From contig NZ_CP157199.1 in the NCBI RefSeq assembly GCF_039954625.1, positions 992,001 to 1,056,000 on the forward strand: a stretch of 64,000 nucleotides of DNA, written 5' to 3'. This document shows, piece after piece, positions 33,881 through 42,614 of this stretch; the stretch's first letter is position 1; every line of letters begins with the position of its first letter. The notes under the pieces were generated by a model. The model did not search any database and was not told the DNA's origin. It saw only the letters and a program-made list of their open reading frames with translations. The translations under genes were made by a program, and so were the position numbers. Source of the DNA: Pontimicrobium sp. SW4 (lineage in GTDB: Bacteria > Bacteroidota > Bacteroidia > Flavobacteriales > Flavobacteriaceae).

Positions 33881-34810
33881 ATGATAAAGACAATAAAAAA
33901 TATTTTTGCATGTCTTGGATTATTAAGTTTATCTGGACTGTTGATTTTTGCAGTTCAAGATGCTCCAAGTGATGAAAATTTAGAAAAGAAAATTATTAAC
34001 GATTATAATGTTTACGCATTAAACGTTCCAGAAAATTTGGATTTTGCCGGAGAAGACTTGCCTTTAAGTAATCCTGATATTTTAGAACGCATGGATCGTG
34101 AATTATTGGTAAACACCTATTGGCAATCTAATGCTCTGTTAATGTTTAAAAGAGCAAACAAGTATTTTCCTATCATAGAACCAATTCTTGAAAAACATGG
34201 TATACCGAACGATTTTAAGTATTTGGCAGTCATAGAAAGTGGATTAACAAATGCTGTGTCCCCTGCTGGAGCAAGAGGAGTATGGCAAATAATGAAAGCT
34301 ACAGGAAGAGAAAATGGTTTGGAAATTAATGACAATGTAGATGAACGTTATAACCTTGAAAAATCAACAGAGGTTGCTTGTAAGTATTTACTCGAAGCCA
34401 AAGAACGTTTTGGTAGCTGGACATTAGCTGCAGCTTCTTATAATGCTGGAAAAGCTGGAGTAGCTAGACGTTTAAAAGAGCAAAACGTATCTGATTATTA
34501 CGATTTATTGCTTGGAGAAGAAACAGGACGTTATATGTTTAGAATTGTGGCTTTAAAAGAGATATTGAATCATCCAGATAAGTATGGTTTCAATTTTAGA
34601 CATAAAGATTTGTACAAACCTATTCCAACTTATAGAGTTGCTGTAGACACAGCTGTGACAGATTTTGTAAAATTTTCAGAGAAGTACGGAATTAATTATA
34701 AAATATTAAAATTACATAATCCTTGGTTACGTGAGCCACATCTTAATAATAAATCTCGAAAAAAATATTTTATAGAAATTCCAGAAAAAGGACATTATTC
34801 AGTACCTTAG
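33881..34810 (+). CDS. Lytic transglycosylase (SLT domain), MltD-like without LysM
   Basis: 309 residues from the ATG at 33881; an upstream in-frame GTG at 33860 would add seven polar residues before a good signal sequence, so I prefer the ATG. A hydrophobic export segment spans about 5-25. The SLT domain covers about 98-220, with predicted catalytic Glu119 in V-I-E-S-G-L, A-G-A-R-G-V-W-Q-I-M near 129-138, and A-S-Y-N-A-G-K-A-G-V near 183. It cleaves the MurNAc-GlcNAc bond of peptidoglycan forming 1,6-anhydro ends. The C-terminal part has a Y-x-V-x-x-x-T-x-F-x-x-F segment but no complete LysM repeat. Confidence 0.88.
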   Translation: MIKTIKNIFACLGLLSLSGLLIFAVQDAPSDENLEKKIINDYNVYALNVPENLDFAGEDLPLSNPDILERMDRELLVNTYWQSNALLMFKRANKYFPIIEPILEKHGIPNDFKYLAVIESGLTNAVSPAGARGVWQIMKATGRENGLEINDNVDERYNLEKSTEVACKYLLEAKERFGSWTLAAASYNAGKAGVARRLKEQNVSDYYDLLLGEETGRYMFRIVALKEILNHPDKYGFNFRHKDLYKPIPTYRVAVDTAVTDFVKFSEKYGINYKILKLHNPWLREPHLNNKSRKKYFIEIPEKGHYSVP

Positions 34811-34830
34811 TAATTGAAATTTTAAAACAA

Positions 34831-34861
34831 AAAAAGCACTGATTAAATCAGTGCTTTTTTT
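34831..34861. terminator. Bidirectional terminator
   Basis: Perfect 13-bp stem AAAAAGCACTGAT/ATCAGTGCTTTTT with a TAA loop between the convergent transglycosylase and TPR-like genes. Confidence 0.9.
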
Positions 34862-34866
34862 GTTAG

Positions 34867-35445
34867 TTATCGTCTGCTTTTTCTATTCTGTCTTGAAGAT
34901 GTTGGACTTCCATAATGTTGATTTGGTATGGATGCTTTTTTCATTTGCTGTTTCATCATTTTTATTTGATCAGCTAACATATTACGCTTATCAAGTTTTT
35001 GAGCTTCACTCAAAAGTTTTTGAGCTTCTTGCTTACGACGTTTGCTAAATGCTATTCCTGCCAAGTTTAATTTAGCCATTGCCATATCATGATCCATGGA
35101 TAACCCTAAAGCAACTGCATTTTTAAAATACTTCTCAGCTTCATTCATATTAGTTTGCGAGACCATAATACCATTTAAATAATTATAATATCCCTGCTGC
35201 TTTTTAGTTAATGCAGAATTTGGATGCTTAATTTTATCTAGCCATTTTTTTGCACCATCAAAATCTTGTTTCCTTAATTTTAAAAAAGCTAATAGAATAA
35301 ATTCATTTTTAAAATAAAGAAAAACAAAAATTGAAGAGAGTAACACATACATAATTCCGTTACCAATAAAGCCTTCAGCGAATTGGTATATTGCATATGC
35401 AAAGATTAAAAGGGCAAGAATTAACTTGATAATTTTATTGTACAT
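34867..35445 (-). CDS. Membrane-anchored TPR-like protein
   Basis: 192 residues. Two N-terminal transmembrane helices (about 5-22 and 27-47) precede helical repeats of TPR character: Q-G-Y-Y-N-Y-L-N-G-I-M near 85-95, A-E-K-Y-F-K-N-A-V-A-L-G near 103-114, and A-K-L-N-L-A-G-I-A-F near 124-133. The tail is very basic and disordered (K-M-M-K-Q-Q-M-K-K, then S-R-Q-N-R-K-S-R-R). No known enzyme motif; an inner-membrane scaffold is the plausible role. It lies alone, diverging from rpmH. Confidence 0.65.
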   Translation of the reverse strand: MYNKIIKLILALLIFAYAIYQFAEGFIGNGIMYVLLSSIFVFLYFKNEFILLAFLKLRKQDFDGAKKWLDKIKHPNSALTKKQQGYYNYLNGIMVSQTNMNEAEKYFKNAVALGLSMDHDMAMAKLNLAGIAFSKRRKQEAQKLLSEAQKLDKRNMLADQIKMMKQQMKKASIPNQHYGSPTSSRQNRKSRR

Positions 35446-35511
35446 TTTACTTGTTTAAATTTAAGATTGCAAAGGTAGTAAAAACAATTAAAAATATTTT
35501 TAATTTTAGGC

Positions 35512-35541
35512 TTGTCAAATAAAAAAGGCTTTGTATATTTG
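35512..35541 (+). promoter_or_regulatory. rpmH promoter
   Basis: TTG (35512-35514), 19 bp, TATATTTG (35534-35541): exact flavobacterial consensus with the same 19-bp spacing as the rpmE2 promoter. The leader before the L34 start would be about 60 nt. Confidence 0.8.
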
Positions 35542-35605
35542 CACCCAGTTTTGAGAGAGCTCTCAACTTATAAAAAGAATATTTAGTTTATAAAAATATA
35601 AGATA

Positions 35606-35767
35606 ATGCCAAAAAGAACGTTTCAACCATCGAAGAGAAAGAGAAAAAACAAGCATGGTTTTAGAGAAAGAATGGCTTCTGCTAATGGTAGAAAAGTCCT
35701 TGCACGTAGAAGAGCAAAGGGAAGAAAGAAGTTATCTGTGTCTTCTGAATTAAAGCATAAAAAATAA
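35606..35767 (+). CDS. rpmH: 50S ribosomal protein L34
   Basis: 53 residues, standard length. It opens [20 protein letters not shown] and carries [20 protein letters not shown] near the C-terminus, the invariant L34 pattern. It is a highly basic protein of the large subunit. The usual bacterial neighbours rnpA, yidC and dnaA are absent; instead carB follows after a terminator. No Shine-Dalgarno sequence precedes the ATG (leader TATAAGATA). Confidence 0.97.
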   Translation: MPKRTFQPSKRKRKNKHGFRERMASANGRKVLARRRAKGRKKLSVSSELKHKK

Positions 35768-35769
35768 TG

Positions 35770-35785
35770 ATTAACAATTGTTAAT
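35770..35785. repeat. 16-bp perfect palindrome between rpmH and its terminator
   Basis: ATTAACAATTGTTAAT, 3 bp after the rpmH stop. Could be a weak RNA hairpin or a protein-binding dyad; nothing links it to a regulator. Confidence 0.4.
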
Positions 35786-35790
35786 ATATT

Positions 35791-35823
35791 AAAGGTGTTA
35801 CTGGTCGTAACGCCTTTTTTTAT
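35791..35823 (+). terminator. Terminator of rpmH
   Basis: Stem AAAGGTGTTAC/GTAACGCCTTT with one U-G pair, loop TGGTC, then T7. It ends 54 bp before carB. Confidence 0.85.
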
Positions 35824-35876
35824 ATCCTGTGGTTAAGTATTTTTGAAAAATTTTTAAATAAATAATAGTATAAATA

Positions 35877-38729
35877 ATGCCGAAAAGAAAAGATTTAAAC
35901 TCCATTTTAATTATAGGTTCAGGACCAATTATTATAGGTCAAGCTTGTGAATTTGATTATTCAGGAACTCAAGCACTTCGTTCTCTTCGAGAGGATGGAA
36001 TAGAAACTATTTTAATAAATTCTAATCCAGCTACAATCATGACAGACCCTTCAATGGCTGATCATGTCTATTTGTTGCCTTTGAACACGAAATCTATTAT
36101 TAAAATCCTTAAAGAACATCCCCAAATTGATGCTGTATTACCAACTATGGGAGGACAAACGGCATTAAATCTTTGTATTGAAGCTGATGAAAAAGGGATT
36201 TGGGAAGATTTTGGTGTTGTAATTATTGGAGTAGATATAGATGCTATAAACATTACAGAAGATAGAGAGCAATTTAGAGAGTTGATGCTTAAAATAGGAA
36301 TTCCTATGGCACCTCAAGCTACTGCTACATCATATTTAAAAGGAAAAGAAATAGCCCAAGAGTATGGATTTCCTTTAGTTATTAGAGCTTCATTTACACT
36401 TGGAGGTGCTGGCGCATCTATAGTTTATAAAGAAGAAGACTTTGACGAATTGTTAACTCGCGGATTAGAAATTTCTCCAATCCATGAAGTGATGATAGAT
36501 AAGGCGCTTATTGGCTGGAAAGAATATGAACTTGAATTATTGCGTGATGCTAACGATAATGTGGTAATTATCTGTTCTATAGAAAATATGGATCCAATGG
36601 GGATTCATACAGGAGATTCTATAACTGTGGCTCCAGCAATGACATTGAGTGATAGAACATATCAAAGAATGCGTGATATGGCAATTCACATGATGCGAAG
36701 TATTGGTGATTTTGCTGGAGGATGTAATGTGCAATTTGCTGTAAGCCCTGACGATAAAGAAGATATTATTGCTATCGAAATTAACCCTCGTGTATCTCGT
36801 TCGTCTGCGTTAGCAAGTAAAGCCACCGGTTATCCCATAGCTAAGATTGCAGCAAAACTAGCTATTGGTTATCATTTAGATGAACTTCAAAATCAAATTA
36901 CTAAATCAACTTCAGCCTTATTTGAACCAACCTTAGACTATGTTATTGTAAAAATACCACGTTGGAATTTTGATAAATTTGAAGGAAGTGATAGAACTTT
37001 AGGACTTCAAATGAAGTCTGTTGGAGAAGTAATGGGAATTGGACGCTCGTTTCAAGAAGCTCTCCATAAAGCAACTCAATCATTAGAAATTAAAAGAAAT
37101 GGACTTGGTGCAGATGGTAAGGGTTATAAAGATTATGACCAAATTATAAGTAAACTAAAATTTGCAAGTTGGGATCGTGTATTTGTGATTTATGACGCTA
37201 TTCAAATGGGAATTCCATTAAGTAGAATACATGAAATTACTAAAATAGATATGTGGTTTTTAAAGCAATATGAAGAGCTATATTTTCTTGAAAAAGAAAT
37301 TTCAACATTCACTATAGATACGATAGAACGTGAGTTGTTACTTGAAGCTAAGCAGAAAGGTTATGGTGATAGACAAATAGCACACATGTTAGGTTGTTTA
37401 GAGAGTCAAGTTTATAACAAACGTGATGAAATGAATATTAATCGTGTGTATAAATTAGTGGATACTTGTGCTGCTGAATTTGAGGCCAAAACCCCATATT
37501 ATTACTCAACTTTTGAAGGCGAAGTAGAAACTGCTGATGGTAAAAGATATTCAGACAATGAAAGTATTGTTACAGACAAGAAAAAAATTGTAGTTCTTGG
37601 ATCTGGACCAAATAGAATTGGACAAGGTATTGAGTTTGATTATTGCTGTGTTCATGGGGTGTTAGCTGCTGCTGAGTGTGGCTACGAAACGATTATGATT
37701 AACTGTAATCCTGAAACTGTTTCAACAGATTTTGATACAGCAGATAAGTTATACTTTGAACCAGTATTTTGGGAGCATATTTACGATATAATTAGACATG
37801 AAAAACCAGAAGGTGTCATTGTTCAATTAGGAGGTCAAACAGCATTGAAGCTTGCCGAAAAACTTGATCGTTACGGTATAAAAATACTAGGAACAAGCTA
37901 TCAAGCCTTAGATTTAGCTGAAGATAGAGGTCATTTTTCAAGCTTATTAAAGAAGTTGGATATTCCTTATCCTAAGTTTGATATAGCTACAACTGCAGAT
38001 GAAGCAGCAGCAATAGCTGATGTGTTAGATTTCCCAATTTTGGTTAGACCATCTTATGTATTAGGTGGACAAGGAATGAAAATTGTTATTAATAAAGAGG
38101 AATTAGAAGAACATGTTGTTGGATTGTTAAGAATGATGCCTGGAAATCAACTGCTTTTAGATCACTATTTGGAAGGAGCAATTGAAGCAGAAGCAGATGC
38201 TATATGTGATGGCGAAAATGTTTACATTATTGGAATTATGGAACATATTGAACCTTGTGGAATCCATTCTGGTGATAGTAATGCAACACTACCTCCTTTT
38301 AATCTAGGAGATTTGGTAATGCAACAAATAAAAGACCATACTAAAAAAATTGCATTAGCATTGAATACAGTCGGTTTAATCAATATTCAATTTGCTATAA
38401 AAGACGATATGGTATACATAATTGAAGCCAATCCTAGAGCTTCTAGAACAGTTCCTTTTATTGCAAAAGCCTATGGAGAGCCTTATGTAAATTACGCTAC
38501 TAAGGTCATGTTAGGGAAAAAGAAGGTAACCGATTTCGATTTCAAACCGCATTTGGAAGGTTATGCTATTAAACAACCTGTATTTTCATTTAATAAGTTT
38601 CCTAATGTTAATAAACAACTTGGACCAGAAATGAAGAGTACAGGAGAGAGTATTTTATTTATTGATAGTTTAAAAGATGATGAGTTTTATGACTTGTATT
38701 CGAGACGTAAAATGTATTTAAGTAAGTAA
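35877..38729 (+). CDS. carB: Carbamoyl-phosphate synthase large subunit
   Basis: 950 residues. It makes carbamoyl phosphate for pyrimidine and arginine synthesis from bicarbonate, 2 ATP and ammonia delivered by CarA. Two ATP-grasp halves are evident. The first starts L-I-I-G-S-G-P-I-I-I-G-Q-A-C-E-F-D-Y-S-G near residue 11, with R-A-S-F-T-L-G-G-A-G near 167. The second starts V-L-G-S-G-P-N-R-I-G-Q-G-I-E-F-D-Y near 570, with R-P-S-Y-V-L-G-G-Q-G near 722. The protein stops at Y-S-R-R-K-M-Y-L-S-K, so the roughly 120-residue C-terminal MGS-like allosteric domain of the about 1073-residue E. coli enzyme is missing. carA is not in the window. Confidence 0.95.
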   Translation: MPKRKDLNSILIIGSGPIIIGQACEFDYSGTQALRSLREDGIETILINSNPATIMTDPSMADHVYLLPLNTKSIIKILKEHPQIDAVLPTMGGQTALNLCIEADEKGIWEDFGVVIIGVDIDAINITEDREQFRELMLKIGIPMAPQATATSYLKGKEIAQEYGFPLVIRASFTLGGAGASIVYKEEDFDELLTRGLEISPIHEVMIDKALIGWKEYELELLRDANDNVVIICSIENMDPMGIHTGDSITVAPAMTLSDRTYQRMRDMAIHMMRSIGDFAGGCNVQFAVSPDDKEDIIAIEINPRVSRSSALASKATGYPIAKIAAKLAIGYHLDELQNQITKSTSALFEPTLDYVIVKIPRWNFDKFEGSDRTLGLQMKSVGEVMGIGRSFQEALHKATQSLEIKRNGLGADGKGYKDYDQIISKLKFASWDRVFVIYDAIQMGIPLSRIHEITKIDMWFLKQYEELYFLEKEISTFTIDTIERELLLEAKQKGYGDRQIAHMLGCLESQVYNKRDEMNINRVYKLVDTCAAEFEAKTPYYYSTFEGEVETADGKRYSDNESIVTDKKKIVVLGSGPNRIGQGIEFDYCCVHGVLAAAECGYETIMINCNPETVSTDFDTADKLYFEPVFWEHIYDIIRHEKPEGVIVQLGGQTALKLAEKLDRYGIKILGTSYQALDLAEDRGHFSSLLKKLDIPYPKFDIATTADEAAAIADVLDFPILVRPSYVLGGQGMKIVINKEELEEHVVGLLRMMPGNQLLLDHYLEGAIEAEADAICDGENVYIIGIMEHIEPCGIHSGDSNATLPPFNLGDLVMQQIKDHTKKIALALNTVGLINIQFAIKDDMVYIIEANPRASRTVPFIAKAYGEPYVNYATKVMLGKKKVTDFDFKPHLEGYAIKQPVFSFNKFPNVNKQLGPEMKSTGESILFIDSLKDDEFYDLYSRRKMYLSK

Positions 38730-38808
38730 ATACATCATTTTGCCGAATTTATTAATGCTAATTAACTGAAATTATTATTTTTACGCTTATATAAATCTCG
38801 AGTTTACT

Positions 38809-39657
38809 ATGAAACAAAAATTACTTTACTTATTCTTTTCATTGTTAATATCTGCTTCAGTTAGTGGGCAAGTTACCGCTGGTCAAATTGATGATTTTGA
38901 GGATACTACCACACAAGGTTGGAGAATTGGAGGTGCAGGTGGTGCATCTGGACCAACAAATGTTGCAACTGGGGGGCCTGGAGGGACTAGTTACCTTCAA
39001 TATGTTTCAACAGGAACGGGAACAGTTGCGAGTAAGATGATTATTATTAACACTGACCAATGGATTGGAAATTATACAGGTCAAGGAATAAAAGCAATTA
39101 GATTTCATGTAAAGGTAGAAACTAATGATTTGAATTTAAGAGTTGCCTTTAATGGAGATGGAGGAAGAATATCATCTACTAATCCGTTGTTTATTGCTGC
39201 TGGATCAGGATGGCAATTAGTAGAAATACCTGTAGAAGTAGGAGACTTTTCGCTAGTGAGTGGTGGTAGCAATGTAGCTGCTACTTTATTAAATGTATAT
39301 GAAGTTAGATTGTTAAGTAGTCCAACACCTGCTTGGCAGGGAGAAACAATAGCTTCTACTTTGTCTTTAGATAATATTACAGCTAAAACTTCATTTTTAA
39401 GTACAAAAGATAATAAATTGGTAAATGCTTTTTCAATTTCTCCAAACCCTGGAAGAAACAGATTGAACTTAAAACTATCAAAACTAAATAGTAATGCTAC
39501 TATTGAAGTTTTTGATGTATTAGGAAAAAGGATATATGCAAATAGAGTTAATACAATCACTAAAACGGTAGATGCATCGCAATGGAATAACGGTGTTTAT
39601 TTGGTGAGATTAACAACCGACTCTGGTACACAAACTAAGCGTTTTGTAAAACAATAA
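38809..39657 (+). CDS. Secreted T9SS cargo protein, jelly-roll-like passenger
   Basis: 282 residues. Signal peptide to about residue 20 (S-V-S-G-Q). The passenger (about 25-195) opens I-D-D-F-E-D-T-T-T-Q-G-W and is rich in G/S-containing beta strands (I-R-F-H-V-K-V-E, L-V-E-I-P-V-E-V-G, L-S-L-D-N-I-T), resembling a carbohydrate-binding jelly roll; I cannot name the family. Residues about 207-282 form a T9SS type A sorting domain (F-S-I-S-P-N-P-G-R-N to K-R-F-V-K-Q), nearly the same as in the genes at 40293 and 41268. Expected outside the cell or on its surface. Confidence 0.75.
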   Translation: MKQKLLYLFFSLLISASVSGQVTAGQIDDFEDTTTQGWRIGGAGGASGPTNVATGGPGGTSYLQYVSTGTGTVASKMIIINTDQWIGNYTGQGIKAIRFHVKVETNDLNLRVAFNGDGGRISSTNPLFIAAGSGWQLVEIPVEVGDFSLVSGGSNVAATLLNVYEVRLLSSPTPAWQGETIASTLSLDNITAKTSFLSTKDNKLVNAFSISPNPGRNRLNLKLSKLNSNATIEVFDVLGKRIYANRVNTITKTVDASQWNNGVYLVRLTTDSGTQTKRFVKQ

Positions 39658-39763
39658 GCTTTAAATCTATAAATTTTATTTTAGTATTAATAACAGTAAG
39701 AATTATTAAGAGTGATATAATTTAATTGCTATTGATCAATAACTTGATTATTTGAAATTAAGA

Positions 39764-40282
39764 ATGAATATTAAGACCCCATTTATAATATGTTGCTTGT
39801 TTGCTTCTAGCTATATTTTTTGTCAACAAAGTATTTTTGATGCAGCACGATCTGGAACTGTAGAAGATATTAAGCATTTAATGAGTATTAATGCAGATAC
39901 TATTAATAGCATTGAAAAATCTGGTTATTCTCCTCTGGTTTTAGCATGTTATAGTGGAAATGATGATGTTGCTGAATTTTTGGCTAAAAATGTTTATGAT
40001 ATTAATGGAGATAGTGATCACGGAACCCCGCTAATGGCTGCTGTATATAAAAACCGTGATAATTTAGTCGAAATGCTTTTGAATTTAAATGCAAACCCTA
40101 ACAAAGCTGACCCAAATGGAACAACAGCTTTGCATTATGCCGTTATAATGAGAAATGAAAAAATTATTGATTTATTAATTAAAGCAAAATCTGATTTATC
40201 ACTTAAGGATAATAGAAATTTAACAGCAAAGGATTATGCTTTAATGACTAAAAAAAAAGCTATAATAGAATTATTTAATTAA
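39764..40282 (+). CDS. Exported ankyrin-repeat protein
   Basis: 172 residues from the ATG at 39764; a TTG at 39752 is the alternative. Signal peptide with Y-I-F-C-Q near residue 19. Four ankyrin-type repeats follow: I-F-D-A-A-R-S-G-T-V-E-D-I-K, S-P-L-V-L-A-C-Y-S-G-N-D-D-V-A-E-F-L, T-P-L-M-A-A-V-Y-K-N-R-D-N-L-V-E-M-L, and T-A-L-H-Y-A-V-I-M-R-N-E-K-I-I-D-L-L. Periplasmic ankyrin proteins often pair with peroxidases or serve as immunity/partner proteins. Here it lies between T9SS cargo genes, 10 bp before the DOMON gene, suggesting co-expression. Confidence 0.82.
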   Translation: MNIKTPFIICCLFASSYIFCQQSIFDAARSGTVEDIKHLMSINADTINSIEKSGYSPLVLACYSGNDDVAEFLAKNVYDINGDSDHGTPLMAAVYKNRDNLVEMLLNLNANPNKADPNGTTALHYAVIMRNEKIIDLLIKAKSDLSLKDNRNLTAKDYALMTKKKAIIELFN

Positions 40283-40292
40283 AGAAAGCATC

Positions 40293-41144
40293 ATGAAAAA
40301 AACTACTATTGCTCTATTAGGAGTATTTTTATTAATAACATTAAATTCTTCTTCTCAGACGATTACTACTGGAACTTTTGATTTGTCTAATACGACCGGT
40401 TTAGAATTCTCAGTAAAGATAGATGTTAGTAGTAATTTAGTTACATTAACTTTAGTTGGTCCTGCGGATAGATGGCTTGGTCTAGGTTTTGGTCCTCAAG
40501 CTGGTACTCCTGAATATGGTATGGTAAATGGCAATGATGTTGTATTGGTAACAACAAATGGTACTGTACTTAGTGATAGATATTTTGGACTTCCTGGAGA
40601 TCCGCCCGGAGATGATGGGAGAGGGATTATACCTGCTGTAGATGCTATACAGAATTGGACTATAATATCAAATACAACAGAAACTCATTCAAACCCAACC
40701 GAGCCTGATGTTAGAACTCTTGTTGCTACTCGATTGCTAGATACTGGAGAAGTTCATGATTATGTTTTTAGTACTTCGGATACCTCAGTGGATCTGGTTT
40801 GGGCAAGAAGCAGTGGATCTACATTTGACTTGGGATGGCATTTCCCAGCTAATAGAGGAATCACAATGGCGGCTTTCCATACATTAGGATTAAATGAATA
40901 TAAAGTTAATACTTTTTCGATTTCTCCAAACCCTGGAAGAGATAAGTTGAATTTAAGACTAGAAAAGTTAAATAATGCTATAGTTACTGTAGAGGTTTTT
41001 GACGTATTAGGTAAAAAAATATATGTAGATAAAATGGAAAAAAATAATAAGTCTGTAAATGTGTCACAATGGAATAACGGTGTATACCTAGTGAGATTAA
41101 CAACTGAAACTAGTACGCAAACTAAACGTTTTGTAAAGCAATAA
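40293..41144 (+). CDS. Secreted DOMON-domain protein with T9SS sorting domain
   Basis: 283 residues. Signal peptide near 1-21 (N-S-S-S-Q). The passenger (about 25-200) matches the DOMON beta sandwich: F-S-V-K-I-D-V-S near 36, D-R-W-L-G-L-G-F-G-P near 59-68, a D-V-V-L-V-T-T-N-G strand near 82, R-D/T-L-V-A-T-R-L near 140, and H-D-Y-V-F-S-T near 153. DOMON domains bind haem or sugars; the ligand is unknown. Residues about 207-283 are the T9SS domain shared with the two neighbours. Transcribed with the ankyrin gene (10 bp upstream) and followed by a terminator. Confidence 0.8.
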   Translation: MKKTTIALLGVFLLITLNSSSQTITTGTFDLSNTTGLEFSVKIDVSSNLVTLTLVGPADRWLGLGFGPQAGTPEYGMVNGNDVVLVTTNGTVLSDRYFGLPGDPPGDDGRGIIPAVDAIQNWTIISNTTETHSNPTEPDVRTLVATRLLDTGEVHDYVFSTSDTSVDLVWARSSGSTFDLGWHFPANRGITMAAFHTLGLNEYKVNTFSISPNPGRDKLNLRLEKLNNAIVTVEVFDVLGKKIYVDKMEKNNKSVNVSQWNNGVYLVRLTTETSTQTKRFVKQ

Positions 41145-41160
41145 TTTACCAAAAAATAAT

Positions 41161-41194
41161 AAAAAGACTATTGGTTTCACCAATGGCTTTTTTA
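41161..41194 (+). terminator. Terminator after the DOMON gene
   Basis: Stem CTATTGGT/ACCAATGG with a TTC loop, flanked by AAAAAG and CTTTTTT, 16 bp after the stop. Confidence 0.75.
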
Positions 41195-41267
41195 TAGATT
41201 ATACTTTTTCTAAGAATCTTAAAATCAAATAACTAAATTATTTTCATTATCTTTAAGAAAAAGAAAT

Positions 41268-41858
41268 ATGAAAATAAAACTACTTATTTTAACTTGTTTA
41301 TGTGCATCAAGTGTAATAGCACAAACAACACATGATCTTATTTGGGAGCGGTTTTTTCAAAGTCCTGATTCAGATTTGACTATTGATATTGGAGATACAG
41401 TAAGATGGACTTGGACTGATGCTTTCTCCCATACAGTTCAGAATTCAGTAGGAAGTTCTGTTGAAAATTTTAATAGTGGTACGCTTACTGGTTTAGGTCA
41501 AACCTTTTCTTATACATTTACGGTGGAAGGTGTAAATGATTATTTTTGCGGTATTCATGGTGCAGGAAATATGTCAGGGACTATTACTGTTGTAAACAAC
41601 CTTGGATTGGAAGATTTAGAAAAAAATAGCTTTTCAATTTCTCCAAACCCTGGAAGAGATAAATTGAACTTAAAATTATCGAGCCTTGATAATAGTGCAG
41701 CTGTTGAGGTTTTTGATGTATTAGGAAAAAGAATATACACAAATAGAGTTAATATAATCACTAAGACAATTGATGTGTCGAAATGGAATAACGGTGTTTA
41801 TTTGGTAAGATTGACAACCGATTCAGGTACACAAACTAAACGTTTTGTAAAGCAATAA
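41268..41858 (+). CDS. Secreted cupredoxin (plastocyanin-like) with T9SS sorting domain
   Basis: 196 residues. Signal peptide cleaved after V-I-A-Q (residue 19). The cupredoxin domain covers about 24-110; its type 1 copper ligands can be read as His55 (F-S-H-T-V), Cys94, His97 (Y-F-C-G-I-H) and Met102 (G-N-M-S-G), the expected H-C-H-M set. It is likely an extracellular or surface-bound one-electron carrier or copper-binding protein. Residues about 120-196 are the T9SS domain, with F-S-I-S-P-N-P-G-R-D-K-L-N and the K-R-F-V-K-Q end. It stands in its own short unit between two terminators. Confidence 0.88.
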   Translation: MKIKLLILTCLCASSVIAQTTHDLIWERFFQSPDSDLTIDIGDTVRWTWTDAFSHTVQNSVGSSVENFNSGTLTGLGQTFSYTFTVEGVNDYFCGIHGAGNMSGTITVVNNLGLEDLEKNSFSISPNPGRDKLNLKLSSLDNSAAVEVFDVLGKRIYTNRVNIITKTIDVSKWNNGVYLVRLTTDSGTQTKRFVKQ

Positions 41859-41877
41859 CTTACTAAAAAATAAATAT

Positions 41878-41912
41878 AAAAAAACCATCAGTTTTTAACG
41901 GGTGGTTTTTTA
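41878..41912. terminator. Bidirectional terminator
   Basis: A-rich/T-rich hairpin with ACCATC pairing to GGTGGT (one wobble), between the cupredoxin gene (+) and the DUF3307 gene (-), overlapping the latter's stop codon. Confidence 0.7.
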
Positions 41913-42614
41913 TATGAGTAATTTAAATAGTAGTCCTACAGCAATTGCAATTCCAAAGCTAATAAGTGTGCCAATTAGTATGTATTCTGTCAATTTTCGA
42001 TGCTTAGATTCTTTCAAATCACCAAATCTAAAAACAGATTTCGCAGTAATTAAAAATCCAACAGCTTCCCAATGATCAAAAATGATAAATATAAAAACTA
42101 AGATACGTTCCAGTATACCAATGTATTTTCCTGCATCTTTTAGAGATTCATTGTTTTCAGTAAGTTTTGAGATGTTCCATTTTGAAAAAATAGTTTTCAT
42201 TATTATGGAAGTTGGTAGAGTAAGAAACAATAAACAAACTAGTAATAGGAGGTTGTTTTCGGTTAATAATTGTTCAATAGAAAACGAATTATCAGTAAAC
42301 ACATAGTAGACAATTATAATTACTAAAAGATGTGATATTTGATCTATAAAGAACCAAAGTCGTTTTGTTTTTTTCTTTTGAATAATCAGTTTAATAGCGT
42401 CTATAATAAGATGTGAAAAGCCAACAACTAGAATTATTGGCCAAAGTGATATATCCCAAAGTATCAAAAATAACAATGCAAAGTGTATAGCTATATGAAG
42501 ATATAATTTTGGAGATTTCAGTTTCTTCTTTTCCTTTTCTTTAACCCAATGTATAGGTTGAAGAAAAAAATCTCCAATAATATGCGCTAATAAAAGCTTA
42601 ATAAGTAGTATCAT
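41910..42614 (-). CDS. DUF3307 integral membrane protein
   Basis: 234 residues with several hydrophobic spans (about 1-20, 38-62, 95-112, 125-145, 170-190, 212-234). The N-terminal H-I-I-G-D-F-F-L-Q-P-I-H-W-V-K-E-K is the family hallmark, and H-L-I-I-D-A-I-K near 67-74 adds a second H/D pair in the membrane. The family is frequently encoded beside SatD proteins, as here, where it overlaps the SatD start region by 4 bp (ATGA type). Function unknown; presumably the membrane partner of SatD. Confidence 0.85.
   Translation of the reverse strand: MILLIKLLLAHIIGDFFLQPIHWVKEKEKKKLKSPKLYLHIAIHFALLFLILWDISLWPIILVVGFSHLIIDAIKLIIQKKKTKRLWFFIDQISHLLVIIIVYYVFTDNSFSIEQLLTENNLLLLVCLLFLTLPTSIIMKTIFSKWNISKLTENNESLKDAGKYIGILERILVFIFIIFDHWEAVGFLITAKSVFRFGDLKESKHRKLTEYILIGTLISFGIAIAVGLLFKLLI

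Noticed and set aside
39105..39560. 151-codon antisense frame in the T9SS cargo gene, with similar frames at 40760-41152 and 41555-41761
   Set aside because: Their mutual similarity only mirrors the repeated sorting-domain sequence on the other strand.
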